Position numbers and translations under genes: made by a program. Shown here piece by piece: positions 7,560 through 14,107 of a stretch of DNA of 14,280 nt (positions are counted from its first letter, which is position 1; each line of letters starts with the position of its first letter). Origin of the DNA: CBFGWV01 sp965652545. GTDB taxonomy: Bacteria; Pseudomonadota; Gammaproteobacteria; Competibacterales; Competibacteraceae. The notes under the pieces are model-generated. The model worked only from the letters and a program-made list of their open reading frames with translations, searched no databases and was not told where the DNA came from. The DNA lies in NCBI GenBank assembly GCA_965652545.1, contig CBFGWV010000109.1:1-14280 (forward strand), in the 5' to 3' direction.

Positions 7560-8982
7560 GCATGCGGGTCAGGTAGGCGGGCCCACCATTCTCGCCCGTG
7601 TCGCCGGGCGCGATGAAGCACAAGCCTTTGTCGCGCTCGAGCGCCTCGCGCACATCCGGACGCGCGAGGAACCGCTGCAGCTCTTCGTCATCCGCCGCGA
7701 TGGGCACGCTGTCACCAGTCACCTGGACCTGCACCAGGGCCTGACGCAGGCGTTTGCGTGCCAGCAGCGACAAATGCTTGAGGTGGCCGTCGAAGTTGCG
7801 CGCCACCGGCACGAACTCCAGGTGGTCGGGGTAGTCCAGGCGGCGGAACCCATGCGGCTTGACCGCCAGGTCGGTGAGGTACTGCCGCGCCAGGCGGTAG
7901 TTGAGCGCATCGCCGTGCTCGCTGAACACGCACACCGGCGCATCGGCCAACACCTTGCGCACCCGCTCGAGCAGCTTATCGCGCACCGAGCCGACCATCT
8001 CGGGCTGGGCCCGTACCGGTGGGGCCACCACCACCGGCCGCGGTGGCGGGGCACTGACCGCGACCGCCGGCCGGTCGGCCGCGTTGCCGGCGGGCGCGCG
8101 CACCGCGAGTTGTTCGGGCTGTTCGATGCGGGCGAACACCAGCTTCATGGGCGGCCCTTGCACCTCGCGCATGGCCAGCCCGCTGCGGGTGAGCTCGCGT
8201 GGGTCCACATGCCGACGCGCCAGGCGCACGGTCAGCGGTTCCTCGATCTCGTCGATCTCCAGGCGCCCGAACTGGGCCACGGCCAGGCGCACGCGGGCGA
8301 GCAGGTTCTGCAGAAACGCACCCACCAACGCCTCGTCGCCCACCGGCGCCACCAGGCCGGACTCGCCCACCGGATAGAACTCCAGCGAGCCGCGGCCGGT
8401 GTACATGCCCGCACCGGTGCGCGCGAGAATGGCCTTGAGCCGCCCCGGGTCGGACCGCTCCATGCCCTGGACGAATTCGCGCAAGTCGTCGGCGGTCACC
8501 CGTACCGCCTGCTGCCCTTTGTGCACCTCGTCCAACAGCATGCGGAAGCGCCGCGGCGACCAGCGCGGGTTGCGCAACATATCCACGCTGCGGAAGCGCC
8601 CCTGCTCCAGGGCAACGTTGACCTCCTGTCCGCCACGATCGTCCACGAAGCGCACCCGCGGCGCATAGGCCTCGGTCATCGTCAGCAGGCGGCGTACCGA
8701 CTCGCGCCGCGGGTTCAGGAAAAAACGAAACACGTCGGGGTTGTCGGCGATCACCGTCACCACTCGACGAATACCCAGGCCGCTCGCCAGCGGGCTGGGC
8801 ATATCGAGCTTGAGGTTGAAGCGTGGGTCGTCGTTGAAATCATCCAGCGCGCGGCGCACCGCATTGCGCTTGCGCCAGGTGACGTCCTTGAAGCGGTTGG
8901 GCTCGACATCGGGATCGAGAATGCCCGACAAGGTGCCAATCTCGCCGCGGCTGGGCGTCCCGGAACCTGATTTGTCGGCCAT
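7549..8982 (-). CDS. Uncharacterised 477-residue protein coupled to lytic transglycosylase
   Basis: I do not recognise this protein. The N-terminal ~285 residues look globular and mixed: RFKDVTWRKRNAVRRALDDF, then GIRRVVTVIADNPDVFRFFL, then a charged alpha/beta stretch. Next comes a Pro/Ala/Val-rich linker at about residues 298-335 (AVSAPPPRPVVVAPPVRA). A C-terminal domain of ~140 residues begins VRDKLLERVRKVLADAPVCV and contains HGDALNYRLARQYLTDLA. There is no signal peptide or membrane segment, so it is probably cytoplasmic. The ATG at 8982 has GGAGGAG 7 nt upstream. That site overlaps the last codons of the upstream transglycosylase gene, whose stop is only 4 nt before this start, so the two are translationally coupled. 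Codon use and base composition match the neighbours, and six-frame inspection supports this frame. It may act in cell-wall turnover by association (weak inference). The gene is confident; the function is unknown. Confidence 0.85.
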   Translation of the reverse strand: MADKSGSGTPSRGEIGTLSGILDPDVEPNRFKDVTWRKRNAVRRALDDFNDDPRFNLKLDMPSPLASGLGIRRVVTVIADNPDVFRFFLNPRRESVRRLLTMTEAYAPRVRFVDDRGGQEVNVALEQGRFRSVDMLRNPRWSPRRFRMLLDEVHKGQQAVRVTADDLREFVQGMERSDPGRLKAILARTGAGMYTGRGSLEFYPVGESGLVAPVGDEALVGAFLQNLLARVRLAVAQFGRLEIDEIEEPLTVRLARRHVDPRELTRSGLAMREVQGPPMKLVFARIEQPEQLAVRAPAGNAADRPAVAVSAPPPRPVVVAPPVRAQPEMVGSVRDKLLERVRKVLADAPVCVFSEHGDALNYRLARQYLTDLAVKPHGFRRLDYPDHLEFVPVARNFDGHLKHLSLLARKRLRQALVQVQVTGDSVPIAADDEELQRFLARPDVREALERDKGLCFIAPGDTGENGGPAYLTRMLML

Positions 8983-8986
8983 CTCG

Positions 8987-10237
8987 TCACTCCTCCATGA
9001 GTCGCGCAAGCAACTCGCGCGTGGGGAAGCCGTCGGCGGGCAGTCCTTGGCCGAGCTGATAGGTGCGAACCGCGCTGCGCGTGCGTGGCCCGATGATGCC
9101 GTCGGCCGGACCGGGGTTCAGCCCACGTGCGGCCAGCGCCTGTTGCAGACTCACCCGCTCGCTGCGCGAGAGCGGCGTCAGGTGGGTCGGCCAGGCCGCC
9201 ACGATGCCGCCGGCACCATTGAACCGGTCGGCCAGTTGGCTGACGGCCAACGCATAACTGCTGGCATTGTTATAGCGCAGGATGACACGGAAGTTGTGCA
9301 AGGTGAGAAACGCCGGCCCACTGGCGCCGGCCGGCAGCAGCAGGCGCGCCTCGGCATCGCCGGCCAACCCGCTGCCATCGACGCCGGTGAGGCCCAGGGC
9401 CCCCCACTCGGTCAGCGTGCGGGCCACCCCGGGGTCGGCGGCCTGCCAGTCCAGCCCGGGCGGCAGACGGACCTCCAGACCCCAGCTCTGGCCCTTGCGC
9501 CAACCCATGTCGCCGAGGTAGCGCGCGGCGGAGGCCAGGGCATCATCGGCGCTGTTCCACAGGTCGCGCCGACCGTCGCCGTCGAAGTCCACCGCGTAGG
9601 CCAGGAAGGTGGTGGGGATGAACTGGGTCTGTCCCATCGCCCCGGCCCAGGAGCCGATCAAGGATTGCGCCGTGGCGTCCCCGGCCTGCACGATGCGCAG
9701 CGCCGCCATGAGCTGCTCACGGCCAAAGGCCTGGCGCCGCCCCTGGTAGGCCAGGGTGGTCAGCGAGCGGATCACCGAGAAGTCGCCCAGCACCCGGCCG
9801 AAGTCCGTCTCCACCGCCCAGATCGCCACCAGGTACTCCGGCGCCACCCCGTAGTAGCCGGCGATGCGGCTGAGTACATCGCGATGTTGATTCAGCAGGC
9901 GACGGCCGCGCGCCACGCGTTCGTCGGTGACCGATTTGTCCAGGTACTCCCAGATGGGACGCGCGAACTCCGGCTGGCGGCTGTCGAGCTCGATGATGCG
10001 GGGGTTGGGTTCCACCCCGGCGAACGCCTCATCGAGGACATCGGCACGGATGCCCTCGGCCTGCGCCTGGCTGCGGAAGCCGGCCAGCCATTCAGCGAAC
10101 AGCGGCGTGGCGCCGGAGTCCACAACGGGGGTGTCGGCGATCGGCGTGGTCTGCCCTGTCGACGGTGGGGTCTGGCAACCGGCCAACAGGCCGGCGGCCA
10201 GCAGCAGCAACACCCGGCTGGTGGAAACTCGTCTCAT
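8987..10237 (-). CDS. MltB-family membrane-bound lytic murein transglycosylase (lipoprotein)
   Basis: A 416-residue enzyme that cleaves the glycan strands of peptidoglycan between MurNAc and GlcNAc, leaving 1,6-anhydro ends. The N-terminus MRRVSTSRVLLLLAAGLLAG is a lipoprotein signal ending in lipobox LLAG-C21. It should be anchored by lipid, and probably faces the periplasm on the outer membrane. The catalytic SLT_2 domain spans about residues 45-335. The catalytic glutamate E143 lies in IWAVETDFGR, followed by the family motif WAGAMGQTQFIPTTF and by DFDGDGRRDLWNSADD. Residues about 355-416 form a PG_binding_1 domain (LQQALAARGLNPGPADGIIG). The ATG at 10237 is chosen because it starts the signal peptide; the open frame to 10444 is antisense to chaC. 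The Shine-Dalgarno sequence is weak (GAGA). It is the first gene of a two-gene unit with the unknown protein. Confidence 0.93.
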   Translation of the reverse strand: MRRVSTSRVLLLLAAGLLAGCQTPPSTGQTTPIADTPVVDSGATPLFAEWLAGFRSQAQAEGIRADVLDEAFAGVEPNPRIIELDSRQPEFARPIWEYLDKSVTDERVARGRRLLNQHRDVLSRIAGYYGVAPEYLVAIWAVETDFGRVLGDFSVIRSLTTLAYQGRRQAFGREQLMAALRIVQAGDATAQSLIGSWAGAMGQTQFIPTTFLAYAVDFDGDGRRDLWNSADDALASAARYLGDMGWRKGQSWGLEVRLPPGLDWQAADPGVARTLTEWGALGLTGVDGSGLAGDAEARLLLPAGASGPAFLTLHNFRVILRYNNASSYALAVSQLADRFNGAGGIVAAWPTHLTPLSRSERVSLQQALAARGLNPGPADGIIGPRTRSAVRTYQLGQGLPADGFPTRELLARLMEE

Positions 10238-10320
10238 AGTTATCGTTTTCTCGTGTTCACGCGCGGTGGCGGTCGCGTTACGCTGGTGACAAACCGCTGT
10301 CTTTTCACATCTGGTCACGC
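10238..10320. promoter_or_regulatory. Divergent intergenic region between transglycosylase and chaC
   Basis: An 83-bp gap that must hold the promoters of both divergent units. I see no convincing -35/-10 pair on either strand. The repeated motif CTGGTGAC (10283-10290) and CTGGTCAC (10311-10318), 28 bp apart, is the only notable structure and may be chance. Confidence 0.3.
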
Positions 10321-10902
10321 ATGTCAAACCCCATACCCGACGGGCATCGACCCACGACCGACCCTGCACATTCCGGCCCGCTGTGGGTATACGGATACGG
10401 ATCGTTGATGTGGCGCCCCGGCTTTGCCCACGAGGATGCCGCACGCGCCCATCTTACGGGCTATCACCGCCGCCTGTGCGTGTGGTCCTGGGACCATCGC
10501 GGCAGCCGCCAGACGCCCGGTCTTGTGTTCGGCCTGGACCGCGGCGGCAGTTGCGTCGGGCGGGTCTTCCGCGTGGCCGATCGCGACACCGAATCGGTCA
10601 TGACCTACCTTTGGGAGCGGGAACTGGTGTACGACGTCTACCGGCCGCAATGGTTGCCGGTACGCCTGGACGATGGCCGACGGGTGCGGGCGCTGACCTT
10701 CGTCGTCCAACGCCGCACGACGCAGTACGCCGGCCGGCTGGACGCCGGCGCCGCCGCGGCGGTGATCGCCGGCGCGCATGGACGCAGCGGCCCCAACCGC
10801 GACTATGTCCTCAACACGCTGTCCCAGCTCAAGACGCTGGGCATCCACGACCCCCACCTCGAGGCCATCGCCTCCAGACTTCAAGGTACCGCCGACACAT
10901 GA
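10321..10902 (+). CDS. chaC: ChaC-type gamma-glutamylcyclotransferase
   Basis: A 193-residue protein of the ChaC family. Characterised members cut glutathione into 5-oxoproline and Cys-Gly in the cytosol. The substrate-binding motif YGSLMW lies at residues 26-31 (VYGYGSLMWRPGF). The catalytic glutamate is most likely E101 in YLWERELVYDVYRP. The C-terminal GPNRDYVLNTLSQLKTLGI is also typical of the family. The ATG at 10321 lacks a clear Shine-Dalgarno sequence, but the fold begins about 20 residues later and no better start is present. The stop overlaps the next gene's start as ATGA, which implies coupling. The partners are an aminotransferase and a Cds1-like enzyme, suggesting glutathione and sulfur amino acid turnover (inference). 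The family call is secure; glutathione specificity is inferred from homology. Confidence 0.92.
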   Translation: MSNPIPDGHRPTTDPAHSGPLWVYGYGSLMWRPGFAHEDAARAHLTGYHRRLCVWSWDHRGSRQTPGLVFGLDRGGSCVGRVFRVADRDTESVMTYLWERELVYDVYRPQWLPVRLDDGRRVRALTFVVQRRTTQYAGRLDAGAAAAVIAGAHGRSGPNRDYVLNTLSQLKTLGIHDPHLEAIASRLQGTADT

Positions 10903-12053
10903 GCGCCGAGATCGCCTCCAAGCTGCCCCGGGTCGGGACCACCATCTTTACGGTGATGTCCCAGTTGGCGCAGGACTGCAACGCCATCAATCTGTCCCAG
11001 GGCTTTCCCGATTTCGCCGCGCCCGAGGCCCTGCTGGATGCGGTCGAGCGCCACATGCGCGCCGGGCGCAACCAGTACGCCCCGATGACCGGCGTACCGG
11101 CCCTGCGCGAGGCGGTAGCCGGCAAGATCGCCGACTGCTATGGCCGCACCGTGGACCCGGCCAGCGAGGTGACGGTGACCTCCGGCGCCACCGAGGCGCT
11201 GCTGTGCGCCATCACCGCGGTCATCCACCCCGGCGACGAGGCTATCGTCTTCGACCCCTGCTACGACAGCTACGACCCGGCGGTGAGCCTGTGCGGCGGG
11301 CGCACCGTACACGTACCGCTGAGCCCCGGCAGCTTCCTGCCCGACTGGGACCGCGTGCGCGATGCCATCAGCGAGCGCACCCGGCTGATCATCATCAACA
11401 CCCCACACAACCCCACCGGCAGTGTGTGGTCGCGCGAGGACATCCTCACCCTGGCCGACCTGGTGGAGACGCACGGCTTGTACGTGGTCTCGGACGAGGT
11501 GTACGAGCACATCGTCTTCGACGGTATCGAGCACGAGAGCGTGCTGCGTCACCCGCGGCTGGCCGCGCGCAGCTTCGCCATCTCCTCCTTCGGCAAGACC
11601 TACCACGCCACCGGCTGGAAAATCGGCTACTGCGTGGCGCCGCCAGCGCTGTCGGTGGAGTTTCGCAAGATCCACCAGTACGTGACCTTCGCCACCGTCA
11701 CCCCCATGCAACACGCGCTGGCGGATTTTCTGTCCGACCATCCAGAGCACCATCGCGACCTCTCGGCGTTCTACCAGCGCAAGCGCGACCTGTTCTGCTC
11801 GCTGATCGGCGACAGCCGCCTGCGTGCCGTGCCCAGCGCCGGAACGTACTTTCAGCTGGCCGACTACAGCGCCATCAGCGACGAGCCCGATACCGTGTTC
11901 AGCCAGCGCATGACGCGCGAGACCGGCGTGGCGACCATCCCGGTGTCGGTGTTCTACGAGACCGAACCGGCCGGGCAGCGGTTGATCCGCTTCTGCTTCG
12001 CCAAGGATGACATGACGCTGGAGCGCGCCGCCGAACTGCTGCGGACGCTGTGA
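10899..12053 (+). CDS. Class I/II aminotransferase, YbdL-like (methionine/aromatic type)
   Basis: A 384-residue PLP enzyme of fold type I. It resembles the methionine aminotransferase YbdL and kynurenine aminotransferases in length and in the N-terminal INLSQGFPDFAAPEALLDAV signature. Other landmarks are NQYAPMTGVPALREAVA, TSGATEALLCAI (phosphate-side loop), NTPHNPTGSVW, VVSDEVYEHIVFDG and the Schiff-base lysine K233 in SSFGKTYHATGWKIGY. The C-terminal arginine region reads RLIRFCFAKDD. The ATG at 10899 overlaps the chaC stop by 4 nt (ATGA), with AAGG about 12 nt upstream. The stop is 1 nt before the next gene. YbdL-type enzymes transaminate methionine, and also His and Phe, to the 2-oxo acid; the sulfur-linked neighbours favour methionine (inference). 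Kynurenine or glutamine transaminase activity is an alternative. Confidence 0.9.
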   Translation: MSAEIASKLPRVGTTIFTVMSQLAQDCNAINLSQGFPDFAAPEALLDAVERHMRAGRNQYAPMTGVPALREAVAGKIADCYGRTVDPASEVTVTSGATEALLCAITAVIHPGDEAIVFDPCYDSYDPAVSLCGGRTVHVPLSPGSFLPDWDRVRDAISERTRLIIINTPHNPTGSVWSREDILTLADLVETHGLYVVSDEVYEHIVFDGIEHESVLRHPRLAARSFAISSFGKTYHATGWKIGYCVAPPALSVEFRKIHQYVTFATVTPMQHALADFLSDHPEHHRDLSAFYQRKRDLFCSLIGDSRLRAVPSAGTYFQLADYSAISDEPDTVFSQRMTRETGVATIPVSVFYETEPAGQRLIRFCFAKDDMTLERAAELLRTL

Positions 12054-12054
12054 C

Positions 12055-13137
12055 ATGAGCGACTGGGTGGTCGGCGCCATCGCGCGTATCGAGGCGGACG
12101 TTCAACGCTCGGCGGACACCCACCTGATCACGCTGGCGCTGCCGGCGGTCGCCGGGGTCGACCTGTACTTCAAGGACGAGTCCGTCCACCCCACCGGCAG
12201 CCTCAAGCACCGGCTGGCGCGCTCGTTGTTTCTGTACGGGCTGTGCAACGGCTGGATACGCGAGGGCGCGCCCATCATCGAGGCCTCCAGCGGGTCCACG
12301 GCCATCTCGGAAGCCTACTTCGCCCGGCTGATCGGCCTGCCCTTCATCGCCGTCATCCCGCGCACCACCGCGCGCGAGAAAATCGCCAAGATCGAGTTCT
12401 ACGGCGGGCGCTGCCACCTGGTGGACGGGGCGGACATCTATGCCGAGTCCGAACGCCTGGCGCGCGAGCTGGGCGGGCACTATATGGACCAGTTCACCTA
12501 CGCCGAGCGGGCCACCGACTGGCGCGGCAACAACAACATCGCCCAGAGCATCTTCCAGCAGATGCAGCGCGAGCCCCACCCTGTGCCACGCTGGATCGTC
12601 GTCTCCGCCGGCACCGGGGGGACATCGGCCACCATCGGGCGCTATCTGCGCTACCACGAGGTGCACGGGCGCTCGCAGCTGTGTGTGGTCGACCCGGAGA
12701 ATTCAGTGTTCTTCGACTACTTCCACAGCCGCGATGCGAGCCTCACGCTCGACTGCGGCTCGCGCATCGAGGGCATCGGCCGGCCGCGGGTGGAGCCCTC
12801 GTTCATCGCCGGCGTCGTCGACCGTATGATCAAAGTCCCCGACGCGGCCAGCATCGCCGCCATCCGCTGGCTGGAAACGCACCTGGGCCGACGCTGCGGC
12901 GGCTCCACCGGCACCAACCTCATCGGCGCGGTCGAGCTCATCGCCGACATGCACGACCTGGGCGAGCGCGGCTCGGTCGTCACCCTCATCTGCGACCCGG
13001 GCGAGCGGTACCTCGGCACGTACTACGACGACGACTGGGTCGCCGCCCGCGGGCTGGAGCTTGGGCCGTGGTTAGAGGGGCTGGAGCGGTTCTTCGACAC
13101 CGGGGAGTGGATGCCGCCGACCGGCGGCCGGGGCTAG
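12055..13137 (+). CDS. Cds1-like PLP-dependent cysteine synthase family enzyme (probable L-cysteine desulfhydrase)
   Basis: A 360-residue fold-type II PLP enzyme. The cofactor lysine is K51 in HPTGSLKHR. The substrate loop EASSGSTAISEAYFARLIG (from residue 76) and the PLP-phosphate glycine loop SAGTGGTSATIGRY (from 184) are clear. The C-terminus has CGGSTGTNLIGA and TLICDPGERYLGTYYDDDW. The insert pattern and the PTGSLKHR and YDDDW signatures match the Cds1 group better than CysK or CysM. Cds1 members release H2S, pyruvate and ammonia from cysteine; synthase or related beta-elimination chemistry cannot be excluded. The ATG at 12055 is 1 nt after the aminotransferase stop, so it is the last gene of the chaC operon. 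It could consume the cysteine that becomes available after ChaC and a peptidase act on glutathione (inference). No peptidase gene is in the window. Confidence 0.82.
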   Translation: MSDWVVGAIARIEADVQRSADTHLITLALPAVAGVDLYFKDESVHPTGSLKHRLARSLFLYGLCNGWIREGAPIIEASSGSTAISEAYFARLIGLPFIAVIPRTTAREKIAKIEFYGGRCHLVDGADIYAESERLARELGGHYMDQFTYAERATDWRGNNNIAQSIFQQMQREPHPVPRWIVVSAGTGGTSATIGRYLRYHEVHGRSQLCVVDPENSVFFDYFHSRDASLTLDCGSRIEGIGRPRVEPSFIAGVVDRMIKVPDAASIAAIRWLETHLGRRCGGSTGTNLIGAVELIADMHDLGERGSVVTLICDPGERYLGTYYDDDWVAARGLELGPWLEGLERFFDTGEWMPPTGGRG

Positions 13138-13175
13138 CCAGGGCGGGCAGCCTGAGAGCGCCTCTGTCGTACTCA

Positions 13176-13400
13176 GCACCCCCATCGAACCCAGGCACCC
13201 GTAGGAGCGCACCCGAAGTGCGCGATCCGCTTCCCGGTGGCGCCGTGCCGTCGAGAAACGCCACCATGCCCCGAGAGCCCGGCGCCATGTTCGGGCAGAT
13301 CGCCCTGAGGGCAGGGCTCCTACGGGTGCCCACGTTCGATAGCGTTGCCTGAACCGCGCCCAAGGTGGCCATTACGGGTGCCTGGGTTCGATGGGGGTGC
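13176..13400. repeat. MITE-like element, copy A, with perfect 28-bp terminal inverted repeats and REP-like hairpins
   Basis: A 225-bp non-coding element lying between the convergent stops of the Cds1-like and cupin genes. Bases 13176-13203 are the exact reverse complement of 13373-13400. Inside are two GTAG-type REP-like hairpins facing each other: 13201-13226 (+), GTAGGAG then GCGCAC/GTGCGC arms then GAT, and 13298-13323 (-). A 20-bp motif, ATCGAAC-n3-GGCACCCGTA, occurs at 13184-13203 (+), 13321-13340 (-) and 13373-13392 (-). Bases 13181-13401 recur in inverted orientation at 13886-14107 with about seven differences by eye. No clear target-site duplication is visible. Confidence 0.85.
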
Positions 13401-13422
13401 CGGTCATACACCGGGGGCAACG

Positions 13423-13752
13423 TCAATCCACCACGAACAGCTTGGCGCCGACCTCTGTAGACGAGCGGTGCGGTTCGGCGTTGTCGGCCACCTGGTAGCT
13501 CATACCCGGCTTGAGTACGAACGTGCGGCCGTCGTCGAGCTCGGTGTGCAACTCGCCCTCGAGGCACAGGAGAATGTGCCCTTTCACGCACCAATGATCG
13601 GCGAGATAACCGGCCGTGTACTCGACCATGCGCACGCGAATCGGGCCGAAGTGGCGGGTGCGCCAGTAGGCCATCCCCTGCTCGCCGGAGTGCTCGGTCC
13701 GCTCAACCTGCGACCAATCGGTGGTGCCAAAGGGGATGTCGGAGAGATTCAC
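13423..13752 (-). CDS. DHCW-motif cupin fold protein
   Basis: A 109-residue single-domain cupin. The family signature ADHWCVKGHILLCLEGEL is at about residues 51-68, with the second cupin motif LKPGMSYQVADNAEPHRS following. Conserved flanking text such as GMAYWRTRHFGPIRVRMVEY also fits the DHCW-motif cupin family, whose biochemical role is not established to my knowledge. The histidines and glutamate of the cupin motifs could bind a metal. The start is a GTG at 13752 with AGGAG 6 nt upstream. The frame stays open to 13896, but that extension has no family resemblance and no better ribosome site. The gene stands alone, between two inverted copies of the same ~221-bp repeat; bases 13753-13885 are its leader or promoter region, with no clear promoter. 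The family call is good; the function is unknown. Confidence 0.88.
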   Translation of the reverse strand: MNLSDIPFGTTDWSQVERTEHSGEQGMAYWRTRHFGPIRVRMVEYTAGYLADHWCVKGHILLCLEGELHTELDDGRTFVLKPGMSYQVADNAEPHRSSTEVGAKLFVVD

Positions 13753-13885
13753 AGGCAGCTCCTGTCGGTCTGTGGGCCGTATACCGTACAAGCGTTCCGC
13801 CGCCGATGCCGATTGACTGGGTGGAAACGGCAATGGCCCCGTGGATTCACCGACCGAGAGCGTGGCCACCCTTGAGAACATGTCA

Positions 13886-14107
13886 GGCAGCCCCATCGAA
13901 CCTCAAGCACTCGTAATGGCCACCTTGGGCGCGCTTCAGGCAACGCTATCGAACGTGGGCACCCGTAGGAGCCCTGCCCTCAGGGCGATCTGCCCGAACA
14001 TGGCGCCGGGCTCTCGGGGCATGGTGGCGTTTCTCGACGGCACGGCGCCACCGGAAAGCGGATCGCGCACTTCGGGTGCGCTCCTACGGGTGCCTGGGTT
14101 CGATAGG
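13886..14107. repeat. MITE-like element, copy B, inverted relative to copy A
   Basis: The reverse complement of 13181-13401, with about six substitutions and one 1-nt indel by eye; the central ~190 bp has only two differences. REP-like hairpins lie at 13965-13990 (+) and 14061-14087 (-). The 20-bp motif occurs at 13895-13915 (+, degenerate, 1 nt longer), 13948-13967 (+) and 14085-14104 (-). The terminal repeats are no longer perfect, because the cupin-proximal end carries most of the changes. Non-coding. Confidence 0.85.

Noticed and set aside
8741..10408. Long plus-strand open frame (555 codons)
   Set aside because: It is antisense to the transglycosylase and the unknown protein, has low-complexity Gly/Gln/Arg/His content and no family resemblance; long antisense frames are common in GC-rich DNA.
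10238..10444. Upstream extension of the transglycosylase
   Set aside because: It would bury the lipoprotein signal peptide inside the protein and overlap chaC on the other strand.
13176..14107. CRISPR array
   Set aside because: The repeats are in mixed orientation with irregular spacing, and the units themselves contain hairpins and are duplicated as a block.
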